This document shows positions 1 through 14,042 of a DNA stretch of 64,000 nt, piece after piece. A program made the position numbers and the translations under genes. The notes under the pieces were generated by a model, which did no database searches, was not told where the DNA came from, and saw nothing but the letters and a program-made list of their open reading frames with translations. The stretch comes from Dermatophagoides farinae. Its lineage: Eukaryota > Arthropoda > Arachnida > Sarcoptiformes > Pyroglyphidae. Position 1 is the stretch's first letter, and each line of letters opens with the position of its first letter. The stretch is taken from assembly GCF_024713945.1 (NCBI RefSeq), contig NC_134679.1, positions 5,089,001-5,153,000 on the forward strand, written 5' to 3'.

Positions 1-2570
1 ATTTAAAAATTGGAAAAAAAGTCAGATTCACACTTACGGGTTTAATTATCCGATTCGGCACACATCTTATTCATTTGATTAAACATTTTTCATTACTAAT
101 TACATCATGAGCATAATCTATTTATTGGCATAAATATGTATTTTCAAAGTTAATTATGTAAATAAGTTATGATTACATTTACATTGACGGAAAATTTATT
201 CCGCTAGCTAAAATAGATTATATTCAGTTTTTAAGATTGAATATTCACTGGAAATTATCAGCACCCAAGATGTTAATGTGATTTGAGTCATATCTATATT
301 GTGCAATTAAAATCAATTTTTTTTTGCATTCGTTTCATGAATTTTAATGAATGAATGCCATGATTACATCATGAATGGCAAATTTTTCATTTCTTGATTT
401 TGTATCTTTTTTTTATGAAATCGACAATCATAAATTCTTATATTCTTTAACCTTGGTGATAATTAACTATTTCTATGCTTTGAAGTTGATTTAACATGAT
501 GAATTTTGATAATATTATCGTGGTGTGTTTTTATCATCCGATACTACTATTGCATCGTTAATTCGGAGGATCATTTCGGATTTACTCGATCAGTCAGAAG
601 AAGAATCTATTCAATGTATCCATTCATCCGGTATATTAATCATGCTTGAAACAAATGAGATCATTGGATAAAAAGAGACATTCATTCGATAATGGCCACT
701 GAACAGGCTTATCTTAGCAAAACACACAAACACAAACACATGATCATCATTAGGGTTGATATTTTAAATCGAGTAATTTTCCAGAAAAAGATTCCATTAA
801 TTAGCTATTAGTGACTTGAATTATCAACAATAAGTATCTGTAACAAACAACATTAACGGTAAATTCTATAGGGTCAATAAATCTAATATATGTATAAGTT
901 ATCCAATGAAACTATGGTAGGCAAAGGATTCTTTCATCATATTGAGTTTGTTTTCTAGGTAATATAGCCTGGCCTTATGCATTCATTTGGCCATAACATC
1001 TCTTGAGGTTTATTTTTTTTCCTGATTCATCCAATTTATTTGGGTTTGTTATAAATTCTTGTTCTATTTATCTAAATAATTAATAGTAATACATTTTTTT
1101 TCTTGATTACGCATCGTGAAATATAATTTTCTGGGTCCCAGACCCACACACACGATGAACAAGAGATAAAGAGAGAAAGATAGATAGAAAAACTAATTTA
1201 GCATCATCCACCACACCACGAATCCAATCAAGAACAGAGAAAAAAAAACTAATTCTATATGTGAAAAAATTCATTGAAAATGAGGATGCTCTTAGATTTT
1301 TTTTCCAGTTTTTACATGTGCATTCAATTGCTTTAAATGTAATGATGATGATGAAAATGAAAATAAAAGTTTGAGCCATATTTGATACTATCTTGAATCA
1401 ATAATTGGTAACAATATATATCATCATCATTTGTTAGAATTGTGAAACGAGCAAAATCAAAAAAAAAAAAAAAAAAATAAAAAATAAAAAATAAATTATT
1501 GCCATTCAAATGTATCATATACAGGAATGAAATAACTGAAAAACGAATAGACGAATGAACGGATGAATTTAAAATGTATAAAGCCACCAAAAATCGATTT
1601 TTATTGACTTGAAATAAAAATTTAAAAAAAAATTCCAAAGAAATGACTGGCTAGCCTTAGAATTGTTGTAAAAATGCATATAAAAAAAAGTCTGAAAACA
1701 GAATTATTATTATTATTATACGAGATTCCTATTCAGAATGAGACTTGTTTACGCATGCTTATTGTTTGTCAGTAGTAAAATTCCATAGTTTCATAGTCCA
1801 TTTCAATAGACTATGATAGTCAAAAAAAAAGAAGAAAAAATTTATGTTTTCCAATCTCAACTCTTCAATTAAAATGGATTTGGCCATCAAAGTTGGCCGT
1901 TGTTTATTGTTGTTTACAAACATTACTAGACTTTGCTTGGCTTCCATCAATAATTGTAGTAACATATCAATCTATTAATCATTTGCATTTGAGTAGGTTT
2001 TTTTCCCTGTGAAGTGAATGCAAACAAAAAACAAGATGACAAAATAATGGTTAAATAATGTTGACTTTGATGAATCGTAATTTATTGTCATAATTCGATT
2101 TCCGGTTTTTATTTTGTCAATTTAGTTACTTTGAATCATAGTATGTTTTTTATTTTTGTTACCCAAATAAACTGGGTTGTTTTTTTTTCTTTTTCTAGTT
2201 TTATAAGTTATTATCGTTGCTCGGATACTGTTTTTTTTTTTTTTTTTTTTTTTTGATTAGAATTTTGATAAAAAAACTTCACTACCAAGGTCGTAATAAT
2301 CGTCATAATGTGAATATTATTATTATAATAACATCAAATTCTCATTCGATTAATTCCAGGAAATTGTCAAATTATATAAAATTTTTTATCGCTACCATTT
2401 TCGAGAATTGAGATTGAAAAATAAAGAGATTCTCGTTTTGTAGTTTGAAAGTTTAATATAAATCAACAATTTAACAATTGTTAAAAAAAATTACATGTAA
2501 AAGAAAAAATTCAAAAATTAGAACAAAAACAGTTCATTTAATGTTTTTCATAATCGTTTTATTCAACATA

Positions 2571-2714
2571 TTATTTACACGAAAACTTTGTCATCATAGC
2601 TTGTTGTTGGCATAATTCCGATAAAACGTGATCGAGCCACTCCTTATGGATCATAATTCCGTTTTCAATATTTTGGACGATTTTTTTTTCATGACCAGAA
2701 TTAAAGTTAGACAT
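2571..2714 (-). CDS. Small ORF, 47 codons, unrecognised (doubtful)
   Basis: An ATG-to-stop frame on the minus strand with ordinary, non-repetitive amino-acid composition (it contains MIHKEWLDHVLSELC). An AATAAA hexamer (minus strand, 2558-2563) lies eight bases past the stop. No family is recognised and no upstream acceptor with a T-rich tract is visible. Its location in a repeat-rich desert makes chance likely. It could be a small gene or the remnant of a last exon; the call is weak. Confidence 0.2.
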   Translation of the reverse strand: MSNFNSGHEKKIVQNIENGIMIHKEWLDHVLSELCQQQAMMTKFSCK

Positions 2715-4179
2715 AAGGATATAAAGACAAAAGTTTTTGTTTTTGTTAGTCAATTTAATTACCAATTTCAGGTTGCTAGCTGGCTGGCTGGCTATTCAAT
2801 ATGTAGTAGCCATTCATTCCATATGGTCTAATTGGTTGCAGAAAACAGGATTCAATTTTTGATTGCATATCTAACCATTATATATAAATGGAAACAATCT
2901 CTTTATTGATTCTAATAGATAAAATGAGAATCCTGAATGGTTGGATAATAATTATTTTGCTGTTGCTTGTCATCATCGCTAACATAGAACAACAGGGAAC
3001 GGTTGTCTTAACATTTTTGTTTTGTTTTGTTTTTTTTTGATCAAAATCGTCAGACGGTCTCGCTTACTAGCTTCTTGAACAATTTCCATTATATTTGGTT
3101 TCGCCTATCGAATTTGGATTCGGTACCAAAAAAAAAGAGTATCAATTATACGACGAAAAACAACATTTTCACATATGAAAATTGAAAGCCTACGAATGAC
3201 AATCAAAATTGGTCATACACATATATTCGTGATATTGTATTGAATTGAATCTTGTTTTTTTTCACATCAGACCATATGTTATGATAAACCAACAGCTTTA
3301 AACAGGAGCTTTTGAAATCTTATGCAGCATATCGACTGATAATGATTAAGAAAATCTGTGATTTGATCATATAATCACAAAACTAATGGATATGAATGGT
3401 TTAGTGATCAATATTAATGCTGACAATGAAAAATGAGCACAAATCACAAAATTGTGTGGTTAGCCCAGAAAAAAACCATCATTTTGTGGCCATGTATCAT
3501 AACACCGTTATCGTAGCCTTTTTTTTCCTTGATAACCCTTTTATTCGTTTTATATAATATTGATGATTGGCTAATAACTTTTCCACAAATTGAGCAATTC
3601 ATTTCTGCATGATTGAACTACTTGGCCAAAATATATTATTATATTGGTTCGGTATCATTTAATTCAGTTGCCCAAACGATTGATCACTTGGGACTTTTTT
3701 TTTTTTTTTTGGTCGAGATTTTACTACTATTTTGTTTGGTCCATATACAACTCCATTGATATGGCTGATATATTCAATCCATACTTTTTTTTTGCTTTGA
3801 TAGGTCTTCTATATGGTTTGTTGAATGCAAAAAAAAGAACTGTGAAATCATGTGATCATTTAATCGAAAAATCCTTTCCTTTTTCACAATTTTCATGGTT
3901 GAAAATTATCATTGTTTAATCTTTCCATCAACAATTGTTTCGATTTTAAATTCAGTTTAAAAAAAAACTTTCAATTTTCAATTTTGTATTTTATATATAT
4001 GATAATGAAACTCTTCTATGCTCAGCCTTTTAGGTTAAAATAAGAGAAAAGTAAAGAAAAAAGAAAAAAAATAATAAGTGTCAATAAATTAAAGAATTTA
4101 AATGCAAACACAAATGCAAACAATGGCAAAAAGAATGAATATTCTTGCTCTATTGTTAGAATATATTCGTTTAACTATC

Positions 4180-4180
4180 G

Positions 4181-4217
<37 letters not shown>
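4180..4217. repeat. (GTT)n microsatellite
   Basis: Uninterrupted GTT trinucleotide tract of about 38 bases in noncoding DNA. Confidence 0.9.
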
Positions 4218-6567
4218 CATTAAACATGTTAAGTAAAGTTGGTGTGCCTTAACTAAACTAAACAAAACAGATATATAGGTACAAAACTACAAATAAACGA
4301 TAGATGTGCACATTTATAATTGAATCGAGCATCACTGCATGCTTTCGGAAATTGAAGAAAAGTTTTGTTGTTAATGGCTCTTTTTTTCATCATCATCATC
4401 ATCATCATCTTCTTTTTTTTCGCAATTCATTATCCTAATCGCCCATTTTCATTATTTAAACATACATATATTTACCATCATTATTCAACAAAAAAAAAAG
4501 GAAAAAAAATATTGCCCCATTGCCAAACAAATGTATAATTCCAATATATAAAAATATAGCTAAGAATCTTCAACATGAAAATGATTTTACAAACATGTAA
4601 TACAAACACACCCACTCACCCACTCACACACACACACACACAAATATTGTGAAAATAAAACTAATAGTCATTTTGGCCAAATAATCAAAGAGAGGCTATA
4701 TGACATAAAAAGAATTGCATAACATTTTTTTTCTGTTTTCGTTTTGTTTTGTTGATTCGGCAAATGTATTCGGCATTTTTTTTTTGTCTCAACGTGTGTG
4801 TTTGCATTTGGCTATTGTCAAAGAGTTTCACTGTAAAAATTGGACAACACATTGTCAATTGGCCACCCAAACACTATGGAACAATTACTATGGAACAAAA
4901 CCAGATCTTTCAATGTCTTTGCATGTATACGGAATCTATTTGGTTTTGACAATACCAAGATCAAGATGGCTAGTGTTGTGTTGGTAATGATGGTAGTGTT
5001 TGGAAGTGAGAATTCCAATCTTTTTTTTTGTCTTTTGATTACAGATATCTAGATCTGGCCACACACACATTGATATATCTAAGATTCAAGTCGAAATTGA
5101 TTTATATATAGAATTGAAGCATCAATTAACAGACAAAAAGTTTTTTTCTGAACATAATGAACGAACAAAGCCAAAAATGTTTTGTGTTTTCATTGTTGTT
5201 TGCCAATGAATTTGAACTAAATTCGAGAAAGAAAAAAAAAGAAATAATCGGGTGTTAAAATTGATACAATTTTATTTGCGTCTGTGTGTGTGTGTGTGTG
5301 TGGATCGATGATCAAAAAATAAAAATTGGATTCCATATGAAATGAATATATAACGTATTTAAATGTTTCATTATTGACGTAATGTTTGTCTGTGTGTGTG
5401 GAAAGCCATCAATCTATTTTGATGCATTTTATCCATCCATTCATTCATTCATCAATTGTGGTCGTAAAATATGTGCCCCTATGTGTGTCTATGGTATTCA
5501 TTTTTCATTTCATTGGCATATATCATCATATGTGTTGTGTTTTTTTCATTGTCGTCAATAATGACAATGATGATTATATTACTAGATCTATTAGAAAGAA
5601 AGAAAGAAAGAATGAAAAAAAAATTTATTATCCTTAACATTCAACCATCCATTCTATTCATTGATGTTTTTGAATCATACATTTGATGCAGATTATCATC
5701 ATCATCATCATGATCGACATTCTATTCAATAAGGTTGTAAACACTATTTTTAGCCACATTTAGTCGTATATATAGAATTTATTATTATTATTATTATTAT
5801 TGCCAGATTCTTGATTTCGTATATATTCGACAATCATGTTGGTCTCATAGGCTTTTACAGAATTTTTTTTTTGCACAACTTTTGTGTGTGTATGTGTGTA
5901 TGTGTCATGTTTTTGTAATATTTACTCCATGATGCCCAAATGTATATTTGGTTTTTCAATCTTTCAATCTATCTATATCTATATATATATTATTGTTTGT
6001 ATTTCGGTCTATATGCTGTGTATATTATTATATTTATTATTTTGTTCGTAATAATAATAATAATAATAATCAAATGATATGATAAGCTGCTGTTGCCATA
6101 AACTAACACACACACGCTGTGTTTATATGTTTCTCACTGTGCATGTGTGTTAGTTTTTTCAATTTGCAGATTATCATGATGCAGTGAAGAAAAAAAAAAT
6201 CGGTAGAAAAACACACATACACACACACAATCTAAAAACATTCAAGCATTGAATGCAAAATTGGAATTTTGTATCGAATTTTCATTCATTACTATATTTT
6301 GCTATATTGATTTTGTTGTTGATGAAAAATATAAAAACTGGACATTGAGGCATTGCAATAATTTAGTGCATACAATATAAATACTGTTAACCATTTTGCT
6401 ATATATATGTTATATGCAATTTACAATTCAATTTCCAAATGATGATGGTTTTTGTTGTAAAAAGTTTTTTCTCTGGAATTTTTTTTTTTTTGAAAATTGC
6501 AAGTTAATCAAAGTTTGGGTTTTTTTTCTGCTAAAGAGAGAATTGAATTCACTTCATGACTAACATG

Positions 6568-6569
<2 letters not shown>

Positions 6570-6599
<30 letters not shown>
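6570..6599. repeat. (CA)n microsatellite
   Basis: Perfect CA dinucleotide tract of about 30 bases. Confidence 0.9.
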
Positions 6600-6600
<1 letters not shown>

Positions 6601-7979
6601 TTGTGAAAACAATTTGAACGAAAATTATTCAAATGAGAGATTTTTAATCTCATTTTAAAGCAATGATAATAATAACAACGTTTTAATGTGGAAAAAAAAA
6701 GTTTTCTTTTTCCATAGTTTTACTGTAATTTTAACCAGGTGTGTAGCAATTTTTTTTTCTTTCGATAGTTTTAGTAGTGGATAGATGATAGAATATGACC
6801 GGAAATTAGGGTTACCAGATCATTTCAGCAATGATGATCATTATAGATGGCCAAAATCATAATAATAATAATCAGTGTTTCGAAATCATCATTCAATAGT
6901 TTTGTAATGCGATTGAATGGATTAGTGTAATTCTTATCATATATATATGAAACGAATCAAATCTTAAACTCAAAAGCTTACATAATAATTCGTATTAATA
7001 ATATAGTAACTAGACAACAACAACAAAAAGAAAAAAAAGTGCATCAATCCTTTTTGTATGTATGTACATGTAGAAGCTACTGTCATTTTTTTTTCTTCGT
7101 TTTTTTTTGGTCATATTATTAATGCAGAATGGATAAAGGCACACAAATAGGAACCATAGTTCCAATATAACTATAGTTTCCAAATTCGTTCCATTTGTAC
7201 ATGATTTATGATGTTGAAACAATCTACACACACACACACACACACATAAACACATACACACATTGCTAGAGATTTAGATTGCTTAGATATCCAACAACAA
7301 TGATTTAAGACTGCATAAACATAAGACAAACAGCTAGTGTGTGTACTTAATGTAGATTTGATTTGTTCCAACAATTCATTCATTCATACATTATGTTCAT
7401 TTTTCTCCATTGTAAACATACATATACACACACACAGAAAGAGAGAGAGAGCGAGAAAGAATCATTAATGATGATGTTGTTTGTCGGTCATTTGGCCGGG
7501 CTCTTTTTTTTTAATTTGAGTTCGAAACACGATCGTCGTCAATATTGATGATGGTGAAGGAACAAAAAAAAAATTTGTCAATAAAGGAAATTGGTTTTTT
7601 TTTCTGTGTGGTTTATAACTACAAAATCAGTTATGCTAACAAACTCTCTCTATATGGCTTTCTTCCTTTTATTAAAAATTGAATCACATTTAAATCAAGT
7701 TTACATTAAAAACCATCAAAGGATGGAAACCACAATAAACAGTGAGTATGTGATACGATAAAAATGCAATCTGAAACCTGTACTTGGAACAGAATTTATA
7801 ATGACAATCAATTCAAACATTGACTTTGTAGATGATGGCAGTGATGATGATGATGATGATCATATTTCATTGGCAATCGACAACAAAATGATCGACGACA
7901 ATCATTCATTGTCTTAAATAAATTATGTGTAGATTGTTTTTATTATTAAGGAAAACTTAAACTTAAACTCAAATATATA

Positions 7980-7980
<1 letters not shown>

Positions 7981-8011
<31 letters not shown>
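7981..8011. repeat. (CA)n microsatellite
   Basis: Perfect CA tract of about 31 bases, preceded by a short AT tract. Likely length-variable. Confidence 0.9.
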
Positions 8012-8014
<3 letters not shown>

Positions 8015-8099
8015 AGTTGGCTAAATCTGATTTTTGGCCATACCAAAAAAAAATACGTTTTGATCAAATAAACTGTCGAATTAAAACAGCTAATTGAAT

Positions 8100-8127
8100 G
8101 TTGTTGTTGTTGTTGTTGTTGTTGTTG
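8100..8127. repeat. (GTT)n microsatellite
   Basis: GTT repeat of about 28 bases. It produces a spurious poly-valine frame. Confidence 0.85.
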
Positions 8128-11100
8128 AACGAACAATAGCATTCATTGATCATATCAAATCGACTATTAATCATTCCGGTTCTTCACAAAACAAAGTCAT
8201 TCATAAATTACATTTGCCATTGAATAATAATAAATATATTTATTTTTATCTGTCTTCACATTCTCAAATTAAATTCTACTATATTCTACTATATCTACCC
8301 AAATAAGCTGACATAACACAATGAATGGTAATACATGTTTTCTTTTTCTTTAAAAAAAATGTACTCATTGGCAAATTGCCAACCTTCAATAACCGAAAAT
8401 TGAACAAACGAAACTAAACAATTTTGATGTGAAGAAAATTAATGTGCACATGTGTGTGTGTGCGTGTGTGTGTGTTTTTGCTATGTATACATGGCATCCA
8501 ATTTGAATCGATTGGATGAAAATGAATAAACGAACGGAAATCGGATTGTAATCGAGCACTAATTTTCTGGATTTTCGTTCATTTTTTTTCAAATATTTAT
8601 TCTCTCCTTTTTGCCTTTTGAGTACTTGGCTGTAATGATGATAATAATAAGATTCTTATATTAGCCAGTTAGTATATGCATAATAAATTGGTTTTTCAAA
8701 ACCCAATTGTCAATATATATATATGTATTCGATTTGAAACTTTTTTTTTTTTTTTTTTGCAAAACAGATTTCAATAGGTATTGAGTACCCTCTTTCTCTC
8801 ACTCTCTTCCTCTCTCTCTTGAGACATTCACCTTATTGAAAATATAATTATAACATAAAAGAATATATTGTCATTCAATAATAATGTTTTTTTTTCTAAA
8901 CATAACGGAAGAATGAAAAAAAAGTCAATTTTGGTCTCATCATCATCATCATCATCTTTTGTGTGTATATGACATGTTTGAATTAGACAAGCGTAAAAGA
9001 CATATCCATCCATTGTTATTATAACTGAATCTCTTTAGTTTATAATAATTGTAATCATCACTAATATGATAATGTGGCTTCCCTTGTGTATCATACGAAT
9101 CAATAGCACATTGTTGTTGCTTTGCTCAATGTTTACAGAATTATTGTTCAAAATAATCATCATCATCATCATTCATATTTATTTCATTTATTCATAGCTT
9201 TAAAACGTTTGTCTTTTTTTTTGTCATATATGACGTTTTTTATTCATTGTTTTAGCTTGTTTAACATATCTCCATAAGAATGAATGTCCATTCTGATGAT
9301 TATCGAATAATAAATATTCAATATGTGAATGAATATGTGGTTGTGTTGTCATTTTCATTTTTTTTTTTTTTTTTTTTTAGTTAAACATTAGACACTCTTT
9401 TTTTTCTTCTCCCTAAAGAACCAATGCTTATCACTAGCACCTAATATTTGTCATATTGGCTGTCATCAATTTATTTTGAGGTTAAATCCAACTTGATTGC
9501 CGCATCATTTCTTTTTGCCATTTTTTTTTTTTGGCCACAATATTATATTCACATAAACACATATATAGTGTGTGTGTGTTTGTGTTTGTTTAGCGTTTGC
9601 ATTTGCGACAATATTTATGAAGTAAATATCAAAAAAAAAAAATCCAAGAAAACCAGAAAATAAACCAAAATGTGAATATTCAAATGACTACGGTCTAAAT
9701 ACTGATGTTGATGATGATGATGATGATGATGCTTGCTTTGGGTAAATATTAGAAACATACAAATGGCGACTGTAAACAGCTTCAAAAAATAAAAATCATC
9801 AGCTTGAAAATGGCCTACACATTATAATAGCCTTTGATTTAGACTGTAGGTCGTTAGTGTTTGTGTGTGTGTGTGTATGTCATTCTGGACTTGTGTTTAT
9901 AAATGGACTTAAGATTTGGCATTTTTTTCTGTGAGTGTGTGTGTGTGTGTGTGTTGAAAATAAAAACTTCTTTCAACATCATTCATTTGATCTCACCCCT
10001 TGGAATAAAGTTTTTTTTGTTGTTGTTGTTGTTCATTTTATAGTTGAATAGCTAGAAAGAAGAAGAAGAAAAAAAAACTTTATTTTCATCCAAATAATAA
10101 TAATCAAGCATTAAGTCCAATATAATATAAGTATTTGTTTTTTGTTGCTACAACCATAGTATTAGTATTAGTATATAAATTCATTCATTCATATGCATAT
10201 AACAGTAATTACTGTATTAAAATATTGTGTAACATCTGAGTGCTAAATAATAAATCTTTTTAGTATTAAGAAATTCATTCATTGTGCAATTGGTTGTTCA
10301 ATGATGTTGCGAATATGAACCAAGCACTGCAATCAAATCGATTCAAATCGATCATTTGAATATTCAAGCTTTTCAAACTTTGGTCACATATATCCATTAT
10401 TGAGACATTCGAAAAAAAAGAATGAAAAAATAGAAGTTGAGTTTGATGTAGAATTTTTTTTTCTTTTTGTATGAAACTTCAATATATGTAGAATATACAG
10501 TTAACTGGTGGTGACCGTTAAAATTGATGAAAGATACTAGTTTTTGTTTTTTATGCTAAAAGAATTTAAGAGTCTTTTTATTTTCTTATTTACCATTTAC
10601 AATCAAGATTTTGATGGACATTTCATTTGAAATGCATTTCTCATGTAAATCGTATTTTGATCTCATCTTATTGGTATTGGACAATTTTTTTTTTCATTCA
10701 TTCATGAGAGGAAACAAACATAACAAACATTGTAACAACAACAAACAAAAAAAAAAATAAAAAAAAGAGGGGCTACATGATCAGAATATTGATCTCTCAT
10801 TCTGTACAATCATTTTCAACCTAATTTTTTTTTTTTTTTTTTGGTCATAATGGTTTTGATGCTTTTTTTTATACGTCACACTGGATTTTTTTTTCTCCTG
10901 ACTATCAACATGTCATTGTTATTTTGTGAGCTGTGTTGTATTATTGTTGGTCAATCATGATTATCGACGTTGATTCATAGTTGATTCTGAAAAAAGTGAA
11001 TCAAACAAATTGATTGACAATCATCTAATCAATGTATATATATCGACTTTTTTCCAATGTTATGTTTGATGTTTAGATGTATACCAAAAAAAAAAGTTTT

Positions 11101-11196
11101 AGTTTTTTTATTTTGCCAATTCCAGACGCATCAACAATTTTTATGCCAAAATAGATGGAAAAAATTTGTTGTTTACATCTAGTAAAATTCAAACAC

Positions 11197-11200
<4 letters not shown>

Positions 11201-11227
<27 letters not shown>
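11201..11227. repeat. (AG)n microsatellite
   Basis: Perfect AG tract of about 27 bases. Confidence 0.9.
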
Positions 11228-14011
11228 ACTGATTATTGATGATAATGATGATAATAATGAGACCAGAACCAATAAAAATAACCAAATTCAAGTTTCTAAT
11301 ATGAAAAAAAAACTTTTTTCTCTGGTTTTAGTCATATGTAGAAAAAAAACATATGCTTGGAAATGGAAAGTAAATTAATTTTAATGGCTCAAGTATTTGA
11401 TCATCATCATCATCATTTAATATACGTCAATCCGTTTTGAGCAGTTACTAAACAACAATAACAAACAAAAAAAAACAACTGAAAGAGAAAAGAAAAAAGT
11501 TGACATTTCATTTCATTTCATGCGTATGGATGACCTCATCTTTTGAATCAAGTATAAAATGGATGAGATTATCATTTGTCATCCACATCCATATACATAG
11601 ACACAAGATTTGTTTCGGAAAAAAAGGAACCGGTTGAGTTTTTTTTTTGTTCTTTGTTCTTTTATCAACATAGTTGAATAGTGAACATAGTGTTAATGGT
11701 TGGCAAAAAAAAAAATTTTTTTGGACTAGTGGATTGAAATAAAGTGAAGTGAAGGAAAAAAACGAATGAGGTCAGTGACAGTCAAAAAAAAAAAAAAAAT
11801 CATATAACCAGGATTTGTTTATTTCAATTTCACATGGTTGTTATCTATATACGACAATGATGATGATGATGTCAGAATCATGAAAACATTGTACCATACA
11901 ATCATTCATTCATAAATGAACGATGATAAGGACAACAGACACACACACAGTCATACAGAGTGACCAGAATATTGTCCATCCATGATGACCAGTATTCGTT
12001 TTTTTTTTCAAGTGACAATAAACACAGAAACATTAATATAAATATATAGACAGACCGGAATATATGGTCATCATCATTATTTGTAGTACTTTTTTTCTAT
12101 TACGTCAAATGTGTCGAATAGTGCGAAGAAAAAAAAAATTAATATCTTCAAGTTAGTTACTAACTAGTTTAAAGAAAAAAAAACTATTTAAAACTACTTA
12201 AAATGAGAGCGGATTTCTTCTGGCTTCCTTTTTTTTGTCCAAAAAAAATATCTATAGAAACTATATGCTAACATTTTCTTTTCTGTGTTTGTGTGTGGGT
12301 GTGGGTGTCAGTGTTACATTGACATTGTTGTATATGAATGATGGAGAAAAAAAATCTAAGAATTCAATTTATTTCTTGGGCGTAGATTTCTACTTTTGTT
12401 TCTATTTGTATTGATGAGATGATTTTTAATTTTATAATGTATTTGATTCATCTAACAGAACAAAAAAGAATAGGTAAATAATAACAAAACATAATAAATT
12501 ACATAGAATTTGAATCACGAAAAAAAAACAATACCAAATAGCCATTGGCTATTGTGAAAAAAAAATTGTTGAATTATTTATAAACTATATACATATATAT
12601 GCCTATTGTATTTGTCTTGCTATTCATTCATTCATTCATTGCTTTACATTCTTTCAATTCTATATATATTCTATACAGGTGAACATTTGTCAACCAGATT
12701 ATGGCAACGGAATTAATTTGATCAAATAAAAGAATCGTATGATTGCTACAGAATTTTCAATTTCATTGTCCATTCGATGTTGATAAATGTTAATGGTTTT
12801 TTTTCTGTGAACAAAAGAAACAAAGTCAACAATTCAAAGATCAACGTTTAGACAAAAAAAAAGCAAGATCCGTTGGCCAAATTCTATGCAATAGTATTCT
12901 TGTTGATTATCATCAAAGAAAATGAGCTTGGATTGACGTACAATGGCTGACAATGGATGACTATGACAACCAATTCAACGAATCAAACGAGCTTGGTTAT
13001 ATATACATGCCAACCAATAAATTCACATGAATTATTAATTGGCGATGAACACAACATCAAATGATGTCGCCATCAAAGTCATTTTTTTTTGTCATGATAG
13101 TCGTGACCACTGATAATTGCATGGGCTTCATTTCCATCTAATTTATCTACCTGTCCTGTTGTTGCCTTAATTGCAAATATAGCCGGCGTGATCATTTGAC
13201 AAAAAAACGATTCATATATTGTGAATAATGTTTCAATAATCATCACTCTCAATGCAATTTCAAACGAAAATCTGAGCTTTTTTTCTGTTGTTTTAAATAT
13301 TACTTCACGTAATACGTAATAGATTTTTCTACCGAAATGTGATTGGTGACAACCATATCTAGGCCAAATTATCATAATGGCACCTTATTCTTTTCATCTG
13401 ATCATCAATAATTGTCGCTCAAAGTTTAATGTTTCAGTTCAATGTTTGATGTCATCACCATTCGTTTTTTTTTCTTCATAAAACAGTTTGAATTGATGAT
13501 CAATTTCTGTGGAATCAGAATGTGACCACCACCAGTGAATAGCGTGGTTTTTTTTCATCATTATTTATCACGTCAATTGTTATTGTATATCAAACTTTTA
13601 TTTGACTGTAAACCAATCTATTCTAGTGTCCGGCATCTATAGTGTCTGTGTCTGTGTTTATATTTGTGTGAATGTCATGTCCAATCAATTTGATTTTCCA
13701 AATAATGGTCGTCAGTGGTTGGTATACATTTTGGTCTTCCAATGATCATAAAATTTATTTCAAACAAATCAATGAATAAACTGAGAATTGAATATTTTCT
13801 CATGTATCAAATGTTCTTTTCTCAATGAAATCGTGGAATTAATAAATCCTATATACATATAAAAAAAAGAAAATTGACAGAAACTACCGTACTGGCCAAA
13901 CACTGTACAAACATTGATAAAAACTGGAATCGAGCACTGGCGAAGACAAGGCCGTTTAGAGAGTCTTTTCATTGGACTCTTGTACGGCATCGGGCGATAG
14001 GATCGGCCGGC

Positions 14012-14021
14012 TTTATAAATA
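14012..14021 (+). promoter_or_regulatory. Possible TATA box of the potassium channel gene
   Basis: TTTATAAATA follows a short less AT-rich stretch with several CGG/CCG triplets (13984-14010) and lies 22-31 bases upstream of the channel ATG at 14043. If used, transcription would start close to the ATG and leave a very short leader. In such AT-rich DNA a match to TATAAA is common by chance, so this is only suggested by its position and the local base composition. Confidence 0.3.
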
Positions 14022-14042
14022 TAGTCGGTTGCTATTTTGACC

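Larger units (their letters stand above)
1..14042. other. Gene-poor, microsatellite-rich region
   Basis: About 14 kb with no convincing coding exon. It holds long poly-T and poly-A runs, CA/TG, GAT/CAT, TTG and GA microsatellites and tracts of ATTC. The open frames here are translations of such repeats (runs of F, I, V, C/V, T/H) or lack any family resemblance. The stretch just before 14043 is less AT-rich and probably holds the promoter of the potassium channel gene. Distal enhancers or untranslated first exons of that gene could lie here; an acceptor-like sequence near 12679 is one possible noncoding exon start, but I cannot support it further. Confidence 0.7.

Noticed and set aside
13079-13375. 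98-codon minus-strand ORF without repeats
   Set aside because: Non-repetitive but without any family resemblance, poly(A) signal or neighbouring exon; not distinguishable from a chance open frame.
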